DNA of 64,000 nucleotides from Skermanella stibiiresistens SB22 (GTDB lineage: Bacteria > Pseudomonadota > Alphaproteobacteria > Azospirillales > Azospirillaceae), in NCBI RefSeq assembly GCF_000576635.1, contig NZ_AVFL01000001.1, forward strand, positions 124,001-188,000, in the 5' to 3' direction. Positions 57,301 to 64,000 of the stretch are shown here, in pieces. The notes under the pieces are model-generated. The model was given only the letters and a program-made list of their open reading frames with translations, had not been told where the DNA came from and searched no databases. A program made the position numbers and the translations under genes. The first letter of the stretch is position 1. Every line of letters starts with the position of its first letter.

Positions 57301-57890
57301 CCATCCGGCATGGTGACGCCGGTCAACCACAAGACGGAAGGAGTAAGCTTCTTTCCATCTCTCTTGGGCGTCCGGATCACGTAGCCGTACAGACTGCCGT
57401 CCACGAGGCGATAGTCATGCAGGCTATCGATGGGAAGTTTGGAGAACGGTTTTTCCTTATTCAATGGATTGAGGATGACAGTGGTCCAGCCATCTTGGCC
57501 CTTCAGCGCGGCCTTGATGCCTTTGGGCGCAGGGATTACCGGCTTTCCGGGAAATACTCCTTTGTCTTTGGCCTTGGCATTTGCAGCGCGAATGGCGTTG
57601 AGCTTTCCACGGAATGCGGGGGTCTGGTTTCCAAGAGCTGCGCGTTCCCGCTTTATGACATCGCGAAGATCCATGTCCTCGCAACGAGCCATCAGGTCGA
57701 GCACATCACCGTTGGCTTTGCAGCCATAGCAGTAGAAGTGGTCGCTGTAGAACTTAAGGCTCGCGGTCCTGTCATCATGGAAAAGGCATTTGCATTCATG
57801 GACTCCGCCGCATCTTTTGAGAGGCAATCCGTAGCTCCGGGCGACATCGAGGATGTCGAATTGGGTCTTGATGGCTTGAATATCGCTCAC
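54342..57890 (-). CDS. CHC2-Toprim-DUF927 primase/helicase of a mobile element
   Basis: 1182 residues. N-terminal CHC2 zinc finger (ECKCLFHDDRTASLKFYSDH, FYCYGCKANGDVLDLM, residues about 30-68), a Toprim-like segment (KRVVVMEGEKKVDLSRKILA, LWPDNDGPGFGVMVE), and a DUF927 helicase-like ATPase with Walker A VSGESSRGKTILMQISASG near residue 730 and Walker B-like VITFDELGLAKGD. Such proteins start and unwind DNA for phage-like integrative elements or plasmids. The frame is complete. Codon use is less GC-rich than the copper genes. The AlpA-like gene lies 215 bases upstream on the same strand. Confidence 0.85.
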   Translation of the reverse strand: MSDIQAIKTQFDILDVARSYGLPLKRCGGVHECKCLFHDDRTASLKFYSDHFYCYGCKANGDVLDLMARCEDMDLRDVIKRERAALGNQTPAFRGKLNAIRAANAKAKDKGVFPGKPVIPAPKGIKAALKGQDGWTTVILNPLNKEKPFSKLPIDSLHDYRLVDGSLYGYVIRTPKRDGKKLTPSVLWLTGVTMPDGSVREGWTYSSFPSPRPPYGLDGLAAHAAANDTKRVVVMEGEKKVDLSRKILADLGYATVGWCGGANAVGKTDWTHLKGYAVFLWPDNDGPGFGVMVELAFKLQELGCDVYILKPPKGKRKGWDAGDAVQPEPDADGSVEDAWSLDQFADFLSMATPARAFIEIYEKSLAPTDDAGESTVIQEPAIEPVKEEVLVVEAPAQEREVLTVQIVLERTAEDIGYPYGDDILDWIIDLQETNGGDAQRLMTGIKRIGVSQRQLIKAVDKRVEKRTKERKSNISESEKKASGDLAIINEIYGKTYPLPSYVNLYPLIFKPLGDGGRIWVHEVKGEKHDPFYRPLTTPVAVTHRLKFVDDDGRTGLRIAYEDMDEDAPRRFFDIYRSTLADTKQVKTELLDRGIGISSSNMGTDFLINMLSMAQPADVIRTYSKTGWHMDIATGEPLFICPSGEVITGSENAGRTYDLSVRALMHDTTAGTLEGWKQAIHKIALLEGVPHWLLGIAGVGAGCLVNLTGLSTGSSIATCGLAVSGESSRGKTILMQISASGHTSIVIGEGLVQTLKGTENSMELLASRGNGTVITFDELGLAKGDVIGRLIYMLAGGQGKVRMRANLNMADPIKWRSFGFLTGEMSIAEKMADDDEILHPGMLVRFANISVTDTNGKVDPAVVKEIEDGLERNRGNAGPAFVRGLIEAGLHKNPDEVKRLITTAAGELSGGTSGIATRSAIPFAVLSVSADFMFKFGIIDQVIRNKIKQAILWGWSQHSKSSSMNPTSEAIDNLQTWLAGNWNSAVVAVGNGAKQTREGYALYNRETVYIPKQFLREMSGGRCSENDLSTELLKRKIIDASQVEKGRKQCRYIAGRGKVAPHYPISRKALGLDKMMNFGLLDDGEDEAPAQRAFKLVATATEQLDAALPSRIKDGRVSVTLRGYWSVKDSLIKGMLEEADVSAEMRFLESLAKTCSVTAPSKVLEGHVRWSEEPEEDDTIPFP

Positions 57891-58105
57891 GTCCGTACTC
57901 TCCCGCTCCTTACGGAGACGTCGAGCCTCACCTATGCCGACCGGCCGATTCCTAGCGATTTTGGGGAGAATCGCGCACCGTACTTGCCCGAAATTGGTGA
58001 AGACCCTATAACAGCTATCTGTAAGTGAGCTGTTTCGGTCGCTTCGGATAAGTAGTGGTCAGGAACTGGGTAAGGGGCTGTCGGTGGGGATCGACGGCCC
58101 CTTGT

Positions 58106-58336
58106 TCATTCTGCCGCGTTTGCTGGCACATCAGCCTTCAAGAACGGCGACAGCTTCGCACAGTCGATGCGCCAAGTGCCGGCGACTCGCTGGTCGATGC
58201 CGCAGCGGACGCGCGAGTTAAAGACAGTTTGGCGGGAGACACCTGCCAACGCGAACGCTTCAGTGGTGCCTATGTAACATTGGGCTTGAGCCCATGCAGG
58301 AGTTTTACGGCCACGCGTAGTAGTGTAGTGTGTCAT
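58106..58336 (-). CDS. AlpA-like helix-turn-helix regulator
   Basis: 76 residues: YIGTTEAFALAGVSRQTVFN, SRVRCGIDQRVAGTWRIDCA. A MerR/AlpA-like winged helix with the second helix SRQTVF and a wing with WRID. GAGGACGCT lies just before ATG 58336. Such proteins act as excision or early-gene regulators of integrative elements and pair with DUF927 primases. No integrase is found in this window. Confidence 0.65.
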   Translation of the reverse strand: MTHYTTTRGRKTPAWAQAQCYIGTTEAFALAGVSRQTVFNSRVRCGIDQRVAGTWRIDCAKLSPFLKADVPANAAE

Positions 58337-58474
58337 AGCGTCCTCGTAGAAATACAAGTTTCGCTATTGACGATAAGTCCGGTGCATTGTGCCCTGATTA
58401 CATCAATCACACGCGGTGGAGACTGCTCCAAACGTATACAAAATTTTAACGTGTCCTAAGGAATGTTGAACGCT

Positions 58475-58560
58475 TCAACTTCGGTGGTTTGTCCAGCCAG
58501 AAGGGCAATCGGCCCCGCGCCCAAAGAAGCTCCGGCGCAAGCGCGATGGTCTGGGAGTGA
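58475..58560 (+). pseudogene. IS66-like transposase, 5' fragment
   Basis: One frame reads RWFVQPEGQSAPRPKKLRRK then RDGLGV, the Pro/Arg/Lys-rich linker before the zinc finger of IS66 transposases. It ends at the insertion point of the ISAs1-bounded unit. Across the unit the frame continues as KRALATDPDQT and the zinc finger at 62350. No start or upstream part is present. Confidence 0.55.
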
Positions 58561-58562
58561 CG

Positions 58563-59792
58563 CCAGGGGCGACGCATGAAATGGGCTGGTGAGATTTGAC
58601 GGCGTAACGGGGCTTTACAGTTTTCCCTTCATCAACGAAGGGATAATGGCGATGTCGGTCGAGAAACTGGTCGAGCACTTTTCAGCGCTCGAGGATACTC
58701 GATGTGCCGGCAAGGTCGATCATCGGCTGATCGACATCCTCGTCATCGCGGTGTGTGCGGTGATCGCGTGCGCGAAGAGCTGGGACGATATCGCGCTTTA
58801 CGGTCGCAACAAGGTGGGTTGGCTGCGATCCTTTCTGACCCTGGCCAACGGCATTCCTTCGCACGACACCTTCCGGCGCGTCTTCATGCTGATCGACCCG
58901 GATGCTTTCGAGGCCTGCTTCAGCGATTGGGCCCGAATGTTTGCCGGGGTCTTCGATCGGGAAGTCGTGGCCATTGATGGCAAGACCCTACGCCGATCCT
59001 TTGACCGTGGCCGGGCCCAGGGGCCACTGCACTTGGTCAGTGCCTGAGCCAGCGAGCAGGGGCTGGCACTCGGCCAGCGTGAGGTCGATGACAAGTCGAA
59101 CGAGATCACCGCGATCCCATCGCTGCTCGAAACGCTGTCCTTGAAGAACTGCATCGTAACGTTGGATGCCATGGGCTACCAGAAGGCAATCGCCGACCGG
59201 ATCCTGGAGCGGGGCGCCAATTACCTGCTGGTGCTCAAAGCCAATCACAGCAAAGCGTTCCGGGCGGTAAAGGAGTGTTGCGAGCAGCACTGTTTCGCCC
59301 GCGGTGCCACGACCAAGCCGGTGTTCGATGCCTTCGATGACAGTCATGGTCGTCTGGTCCGCCGGCACGTGTTCGTCTGCCCGGAGGCTGCCGACTTGAA
59401 GGCGCTGGACACTTGGTCCGGGCTGCGCACCGTGCTGGCGGTGGAAACCATCCGCGGGGTCAATGGCTCCGGCAAGGTCGAAGCCGAGATCCGCTACTTC
59501 CTGTCAAGCTGCCGCGATGATCCCACCGTGCTGGTTCAGGCGATCCGCCGGCATTGGACGATTGAAAATGGGCTCCATTGGATCCTGGATGTCACGTTCC
59601 GCGAGGACGACAGCCGTGTCCGGAATCGCACGGCAGCTCGCAATCTGGCCGTCCTGCGCAAGATCGCCATCAACCTCATTGGTCGCGACCGAACATCCCG
59701 GATCAGCATGCGGGCCCGTCGCAAGCAGGCTGCCTGGAATGACGAGTACATGCTTTCTCTACTGTCTGGGTGACTTCATGCGTCGCTCCTGG
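58563..59792 (+). mobile_element. ISAs1-family insertion sequence
   Basis: 1230 bases. Left end CCAGGGGCGACGCATGAAAT, right end (reverse) CCAGGAGCGACGCATGAAGT, 18 of 20 bases identical. The transposase stop overlaps the right end. Flanks of this single copy do not match each other (left GAGTGACG, right GGCGCCGC). Confidence 0.85.
58646..59773 (+). pseudogene. ISAs1 transposase with in-frame stop
   Basis: The frame from ATG 58646 reads MAMSVEKLVEHFSALEDTRC, VAIDGKTLRRSFDRG and HLVSA, then TGA at 59045-59047, then continues in the same frame ASEQGLALGQREVDDKSNEI, VTLDAMGYQKAIADRILERG, RHWTIENGLHWILDVTFRED, all family motifs, to the stop at 59773. The stop replaces a Trp or similar codon; only the first 133 residues or, by an internal start, the second half could be made. 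Inactive unless the stop is read through. Confidence 0.88.
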
Positions 59793-59977
59793 GGCGCCGC
59801 ATCCAACAGATAGCGGTGTCGTTCCTCAACCCCTTCCTCCTGCGCGACGTGGAAGAGGTCGCGCGCATGTCGGGCCGGATCGAGTGGCTCCAGACGCGCA
59901 TAGATTCCGTCGAGCACGATGCGCTGTGGTTTAGGAGCACCGCTCCAGCTCGAAAGATCCGCTTCGCCCTCGTCCAT
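59793..59977 (-). pseudogene. GNAT acetyltransferase, 5' fragment
   Basis: From ATG 59977 the frame reads MDEGEADLSSWSGAPKPQRI, VLDGIYARLEPLDPARHARD, LFHVAQEEGVEERHRYLLD. 'YxRLEPLDPARHxxDLF' is the start of RimJ-like GNAT acetyltransferases. After about 60 codons it ends at the ISAs1 right end and no remainder is found. It follows the FMN-binding gene by ten bases, the order common for this gene pair. Confidence 0.65.
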
Positions 59978-59987
59978 GCTCGTCCAG

Positions 59988-60704
59988 TTACCTGCTCTCT
60001 CTCGGGACGGTCGCCCGGTGGCTCTCCAATATGATGTCGTCCAGGCGGCGGCCAGGGGTGAAGCCGGCTAAGCCGAGCGGAACCGCGACACCAGCCGACA
60101 ACCGCGGGCAGGGCTCGGCGGCGCCGATCACCTGCGTGACCGGGAAGCGGACAGCGTAGATCGGCAGCGTGTAGTCCGCCTCGTCGTCGCCGATGCCCTT
60201 GCTGCGGACCTTGGCGCTGGCCTCTTCGATCTCCATGCTGACGACCATCGTCGCCTTCAGTTCCTGCTCCGTGATCGGGCGCAGTTCGGCGGCCCGGCCG
60301 GGATAGAAGCGATCGATCATGGCGTCGAGCGCCTGGGCCTTCGCCGCAGGATCATCGACGACGTGCGCTGTTCCGAAGCACATCGCCGACCGGTAATCGA
60401 CTGAGTGGTTGAACCCGCTGCGGGCGAGCACGAGGCTGTCCAGGTGCGTTACTGTCAGGCAGACCGCGAGCCCGTCCCTTTGGGTCCGTAACATGCGGCT
60501 GGCCGAGGAGCCGTGCCAGTAGAGATGTGCGCCCTCGCGCCAGAAGGCGGTCGGAGTGCAATAAGGCTGGCCGTCGATAACGTAGGCGATGTGGCAAAGC
60601 ATCGCAGCGTCGAGGATGCCGTGCACGGATTCGTGGTCGTAGCGACCCCGTTCGTGTAGGCGCTTCACCCGATTGCGGACGGTAATGGGATAGGTATCGG
60701 GCAC
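59988..60704 (-). CDS. pyridoxamine phosphate oxidase-family FMN-binding protein
   Basis: 238 residues from GTG 60704 (GGAGG seven bases upstream; the open frame upstream is not conserved-looking). PDTYPITVRNRVKRLHERGR, HIAYVIDGQPYCTPTAFWRE, LYWHGSSASRMLRTQRDGLA, RSAMCFGTAHVVDD: split-barrel flavin domain of the Pyridox_ox_2 type. Divergent from a MocR regulator that is likely to control it. Reaction unknown; not the biosynthetic PdxH. Carried inside the ISAs1-bounded unit. Confidence 0.88.
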   Translation of the reverse strand: MPDTYPITVRNRVKRLHERGRYDHESVHGILDAAMLCHIAYVIDGQPYCTPTAFWREGAHLYWHGSSASRMLRTQRDGLAVCLTVTHLDSLVLARSGFNHSVDYRSAMCFGTAHVVDDPAAKAQALDAMIDRFYPGRAAELRPITEQELKATMVVSMEIEEASAKVRSKGIGDDEADYTLPIYAVRFPVTQVIGAAEPCPRLSAGVAVPLGLAGFTPGRRLDDIILESHRATVPRESR

Positions 60705-60805
60705 CGTTCTGACCTCCGAGTAGAAGTGGACAGCACAGCGATTTAACTCTATGCATTGGTCTGGTGCGAGGGCCAATTCTGCGCGTGATGACTGGACCAA
60801 TCCTG

Positions 60806-62290
60806 ATGGGTGCCGACCTTTCCGACCTGATGCTGGTACCGCTCAACCGCGACAGTCCGGTGCCCGTGCTGCGCCAGCTTTACCTGGAACTGCGCCGCAG
60901 CATTCTCGCCGGCGCCATCCCGCCGGGCGCCCGGCTACCGCCGACCCGGACGCTGGCCGACCGGCTCGGCGTTGCCCGCAACACGGTGGTCGTCGCCTAC
61001 GAACAGTTGTTGGCCGAGGGCTTCATCGAGGGGCGGGTCGGCGCCGGCAGCTTCGTGTCGCGCGACCTGCCGGAGGTGCCGGCGTCGCCCCCAGCGGTGG
61101 CCAGCGCCCCGTCGCCGCCCGTCCCGCCGGCTAGCCACCGCTTCGCCGGCGCGCAGGCGCATACCGGACCGTTCGGGCCCGCCCCCTTCAATACCGGCCG
61201 CTGCACGTTGGACGAACGCACCCTGAAGGTCTGGCGCAGCCTGACGCTACGGCGTCTTCAACGGCCCGACCCGGCGTGGCTGGGCTATACGGATCCGGCA
61301 GGACCGTGGGCGCTGCGCCAGGCCATCGCCAGCTATCTGCGCACCAGCCGGGCGGTGCGCTGCGAACCCGAACAGGTGGTGGTAACTACCGGCGCCCAGC
61401 AGGCGATCGACCTGATGCTGCGCGTGCTGATCGAACCGGGCGATCGGGTCTGGCTGGAGGACCCTTGCTATCCGGCGGTGCGCGCGGCACTGGCCGCCGC
61501 CCATGCCCGCGTCGTGCCGATCCGTGTCGATGCGCAGGGGATGGACGTGGCGGCCGGCATCGCCGCGTCGCCGCAGGCCCGGCTGGCCTATGTCACGCCG
61601 TCGTCGCAGTATCCGCTGGGCGTGGTGCTATCCATGGCACGGCGCCTGGAGCTCCTGGCGTGGGCGCGGCGAAGCGGGGCGTGGGTGCTGGAGGATGACT
61701 ACGACAGTGAATTCCGTTACGCCGGACGGCCGCTGGCGTCCTTGCAGGGCATCGACGAGGGCGGCCGGGTCATCTACATCGGCACCTTCAACAAAGCCCT
61801 GTTTCCTGGGCTGCGCCTCGGCTATGCCGTGGTGCCGCGGGAGTTGCTGGAGCCCGTGCTCGCCGCCCGGCTGCTATCCGACTGGCACCCCGCCGCCCTG
61901 CAGACTGAGGTGGTGGCGGATTTCCTGGAAGAAGGCCATTTCGCCCCGCACCTGCGCCGAATGCGGCAGCGGTACCTGACAGCGCGGAATGCGCTCGTGG
62001 AAGCCTTGCGTGACAACCTTTCCGATTGGATGGAGATCGAGGCCCCGGACCAAGGAATGAAGCTGCTGGCCCGACTGCGTCCGGGCCTATCGGACCTCGC
62101 CGTATCGACAGCCGCGGCGTGGCGTGGCCTCATCGTCCGGCCGGTCAGCCCGATGTTCATTGAGGCTCCGCCGTTCCACGGACTGATGCTCGGCTTCTCC
62201 GGCCACGAGCCAGGCGCCCTTCGCTGGGCCGCTAGGGAGCTGACGGCAGCCTTGGCGGAATACCATGAACGGCTCCTGTCCCGCCCGTAA
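60806..62290 (+). CDS. MocR/PdxR-type GntR-aminotransferase regulator
   Basis: 494 residues. N-terminal GntR winged helix (VLRQLYLELRRSILAGAIPP, LADRLGVARNTVVVAYEQLL), a Pro/Ala linker, then a fold type I aminotransferase-like domain with DPAGPWALRQAIASYLRTSR, VVTTGAQQAIDLMLRVLIEP, DDYDSEFRYAGRPLASLQGI and the pyridoxal phosphate Lys in TFNKALFPGLRLGYAV. It binds DNA and senses PLP or an amino acid. ATGs at 60788 and 60806 are possible starts; neither has a strong ribosome binding site. Confidence 0.88.
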   Translation: MGADLSDLMLVPLNRDSPVPVLRQLYLELRRSILAGAIPPGARLPPTRTLADRLGVARNTVVVAYEQLLAEGFIEGRVGAGSFVSRDLPEVPASPPAVASAPSPPVPPASHRFAGAQAHTGPFGPAPFNTGRCTLDERTLKVWRSLTLRRLQRPDPAWLGYTDPAGPWALRQAIASYLRTSRAVRCEPEQVVVTTGAQQAIDLMLRVLIEPGDRVWLEDPCYPAVRAALAAAHARVVPIRVDAQGMDVAAGIAASPQARLAYVTPSSQYPLGVVLSMARRLELLAWARRSGAWVLEDDYDSEFRYAGRPLASLQGIDEGGRVIYIGTFNKALFPGLRLGYAVVPRELLEPVLAARLLSDWHPAALQTEVVADFLEEGHFAPHLRRMRQRYLTARNALVEALRDNLSDWMEIEAPDQGMKLLARLRPGLSDLAVSTAAAWRGLIVRPVSPMFIEAPPFHGLMLGFSGHEPGALRWAARELTAALAEYHERLLSRP

Positions 62291-62293
62291 GAA

Positions 62294-62313
62294 ACTTCAT
62301 GCGTCAGCCCTGG
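62294..62313 (+). repeat. solitary ISAs1 right end
   Basis: ACTTCATGCGTCAGCCCTGG, four bases after the MocR stop. 17 of 20 bases match the right end at 59773-59792. It forms the outer right boundary of the ISAs1-bounded unit. Confidence 0.75.
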
Positions 62314-63447
62314 GAGTGAAGCGGGCTCTGGCGACCGACCCCGACCAGACTGCCATGCCCAAATCTGCGCGCACTGCGGGACGGCACTGAGCACCGAAGG
62401 CCAGCACTTTCACCACGCCTACGACCACATCGACCTGCTGCCGATCCGGTCGGTGGTCACGCGGGTGCGGATCTTCGGCCGGCGCTGCCCCGGCTGTCAC
62501 CGGCGGGTTCGCGGCGAGGCGCCCACGACGATGCCGGCCGGCTCGCCTTTCGGCCCGTTGGTGGTGACGATGCTGGCCTACCTGCACCATCACCATGCGG
62601 TCGGCTACGACCGGCTATCCGGATTGATGGCGGACCTGTTCGGCCTGTTCATCAGCGAGGGGGCAATCGCTAATGCTCTGCGCCGCTCCAGCCGGGTCCT
62701 GAAACGCGCCGGAGCGGCAATCGTCGGGCGGCTACGCTCCGCCACGGTCATCGACTGCGATGAAACCGGCGCCCGGCTGACCACCGACACGCTCGGCACC
62801 CGGATGGGCTGGGAATGGGTCCTGGTCAGCGACACCGCTGTTCCGCACTGCATCCGCACCTCGCGCGGCCGCGACGTCGTCACCGACGTGCTGGAGGGGC
62901 ACCGGCCGTGCTGCTGGATATCGGATTGCTGGGGTGATCAGCAGGAGCACGCCGAAACCCAGCAGGATTGCCTAGCCCATGTCCTGCGCGGCGTCCAGTG
63001 TGCGGTTGATGCCGGAGAGCCGTGCTTCGCGCCTTCCCTGCACTGCCTACTGTGCTGGGTGATCGCCGTCGGTCGGCGGCGGAAGACCTTGAAGGTCAGC
63101 ACTCTGGCCCAGTACCGCGCCACGGCGGACCGCCGCCTCGACCGTCTGCTGGCGATGCCGGCGGTGACCGCGGCCGGGGTCGAACTGCAGCGGCAGACCA
63201 AACGCAGGCGCGTCCAATTCTTTACCTTCATGACCGACCGCGATGTACCGCCGACCAACAACGCGGCTGATTGGGCACTCTGCCCCAGCGTTATCTTTCG
63301 CAAAGTCACCAATGGCTTTTGCTCATTTGGGGCGCCGACATCCATGTCCTGATCCGATCGGTCATCGGCACAGGCCGCCTCAACGGCTTCTCCGCCCATC
63401 AGGCAATCGCTCGCCCCCTGAGAGGCCAGAATATCCTCGCTGTCTGA
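62314..63447 (+). pseudogene. IS66-family transposase, 3' fragment
   Basis: After the insertion point the frame has KRALATDPDQT, then a shift, then a zinc finger CHAQICAHCGTALSTEGQHF ... RIFGRRCPGCHRRV, the DDE core LRSATVIDCDETGARLTTDT, DCLAHVLRGVQCAVDAG and TDRDVPPTNNAADWALCPSV. At about 63325 the frame shifts again; DIHVLIRSVIGTGRLNGFSA then HQAIARPLRGQNILAV ends at 63447. Split by the ISAs1 unit and frameshifted twice, so it is dead. Confidence 0.82.
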
Positions 63448-63704
63448 CCAAGCCCGCGAGCAATTATAATCGGTCTATAAATTTCACCTAGCCAAATAAT
63501 ATAATAATCATTATTTCGAATATTTGATTTTTGGCAATTTTATATATTTAATTTCCAAAAGCAAAAATTGAAGTATTTTATTTCTGATTACAACTTTAAT
63601 CATTACTGTCAAGTCTTTTTTCAGAAAGGATATATTAACATTTTTTTAACCAATTTTCAGTCACATTGCTTAAGACAGTTCCGCGAATTTTGAAGGAGTC
63701 TCCA
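63448..63704. other. extremely AT-rich spacer
   Basis: Between about 63470 and 63665 the DNA is roughly 80 percent A+T (runs like AATAATATAATAATCATTAT), unlike anything else in the window. It ends at the ribosome binding site of the next gene. It probably holds a promoter under xenogeneic-silencer control or an origin-like region. Confidence 0.7.
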
Positions 63705-63923
63705 GTGAGTGCAAAAAACTCTTGTCTTAATGACCTTTCGCATCGGCCTTGCTTGTTCACACGTGAGCAGCCGTTGGCCTATAGCGGCCTTTCACCCAAA
63801 CCTGCTAATGATCGAGCGGAATGCGATTTACAAAGCCTCTCGCTGTATAAAGGCATCGAGATCAATCCAGTTCTTATGAGCAACCTCAAAGCACGTCTTA
63901 TAGTGGTAGAGGAGATGTCCTGA
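63705..63923 (+). CDS. hypothetical small protein
   Basis: 72 residues from GTG 63705, six bases after AAGGAG: MSAKNSCLNDLSHRPCLFTR, SGLSPKPANDRAECDLQSLS, then NPVLMSNLKARLIVVEEMS. Three Cys, globular. No family recognised. Its stop TGA overlaps the next ATG (TGATG), so the two are translated together. Confidence 0.6.
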   Translation: MSAKNSCLNDLSHRPCLFTREQPLAYSGLSPKPANDRAECDLQSLSLYKGIEINPVLMSNLKARLIVVEEMS

Positions 63924-64000
63924 TGGCTACGCAGATTGATCCGGATCGGATCTACAGCCTAGCCGAAGCAGCGCCTTTGATTCACTCCAGCATCAAAACG
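63923..64000 (+). CDS. helix-turn-helix protein, N-terminal fragment
   Basis: 26 codons before the window ends: MATQIDPDRIYSLAEAAPLI HSSIKT (split here at residue 20). 'DPDRxYSLxEAAxLIHSS' is like excisionase/MerR-type DNA-binding proteins of mobile elements. Runs off the window; identity tentative. Confidence 0.5.
   Translation, partial: MATQIDPDRIYSLAEAAPLIHSSIKT

Larger units (their letters stand above)
58563..62313 (+). mobile_element. ISAs1-bounded unit with MocR/FMN genes
   Basis: 3751 bases between a left ISAs1 end CCAGGGGCGACGCATGAAAT and a right end ACTTCATGCGTCAGCCCTGG, in opposite orientation. Flanks carry CTGGGAGTGA (58551-58560 and 62310-62319); directly outside the ends GAGTGACG and GAGTGAAG match in seven of eight bases. 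Removing the unit joins an IS66 transposase frame. It contains one ISAs1 copy, a cut acetyltransferase gene, an FMN-binding protein and a MocR regulator. The right ISAs1 copy is reduced to its outer end. Confidence 0.7.

Overview
The window is high-GC DNA from what looks like an alphaproteobacterium. The gene set (HmrR/CueR-like and CadR-like MerR regulators, PCuAC/SCO, Csp, DUF927 primase) and the codon style fit Rhodospirillales/Azospirillaceae-like soil or water bacteria. That placement is inferred from protein style, not from a marker gene. Most of the window is an accessory region: a large copper and heavy-metal resistance island, repeatedly broken by insertion sequences and flanked by decayed genes.

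Left edge (1-7.2 kb): the tail of an ECF41/SigJ-type sigma factor, a small cupin, tRNA-Arg(CCG), then a decayed PglW/MAD6-like defence kinase that has lost its N-terminus and carries an in-frame stop and a frameshift. Lower-GC DNA with unrecognised small ORFs follows, then an unknown two-helix membrane protein.

7.4-14.4 kb: small orphan proteins, then an ArsR-rhodanese regulator divergent from a fatty acid hydroxylase/sterol desaturase-type protein, a frameshifted MFS transporter and a SAM methyltransferase. The methyltransferase is split by a complete IS21-family element whose ends and 6-bp target duplication can be read exactly.

14.5-25.8 kb: a MerR regulator and its operator control a Zn/Cd/Pb P-type ATPase, followed by PCuAC chaperone, a frameshifted SCO protein and a DsbA-like thioredoxin. 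Next come a FemAB-like remnant, a tRNA 3'-end scar, a Crp/Fnr regulator, a lipoprotein, a broken piece of a copper ATPase gene, an orphan AAA+ ATPase, a Spy-like protein, a cytochrome c'-like protein and a trypsin-like protease.

25.8-51 kb is the copper core. Leftward genes encode cupredoxin, CopA oxidase and CopB; a CopA ATPase with its CueR/HmrR regulator; Met-rich lipoprotein; CopZ; a DUF305-cytochrome-lipoprotein operon; a permease; and a Cys-rich Csp storage protein. Rightward genes encode a two-component system, two near-identical small Cys proteins each preceded by an FNR-like box, a YncE-like propeller, LTXXQ protein, DUF2933, a methyltransferase-like membrane protein, an F510_1955-type propeller, a second copper ATPase with YHS and metal-binding domains, an alpha-glucan phosphorylase and cytochrome c. 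Three separate MerR-type copper promoters tie the core into one regulon. Cu(I) would be buffered by CopZ/Csp, exported by the ATPases, oxidised by CopA oxidase and bound in the envelope by Met/His/Cys-rich proteins.

51-64 kb is mobile DNA: a broken IS630 transposase, an array of TTCCCCA/TGGGGAA motifs, a CHC2-Toprim-DUF927 primase-helicase and an AlpA-like regulator without a visible integrase. An IS66 transposase gene is split by a 3.75-kb ISAs1-bounded unit carrying a MocR regulator, an FMN-binding protein and a truncated acetyltransferase. The window ends in an extremely AT-rich spacer and the start of a new gene pair. Many genes carry single stops or frameshifts, so parts of the region are decaying, unless some are assembly errors.
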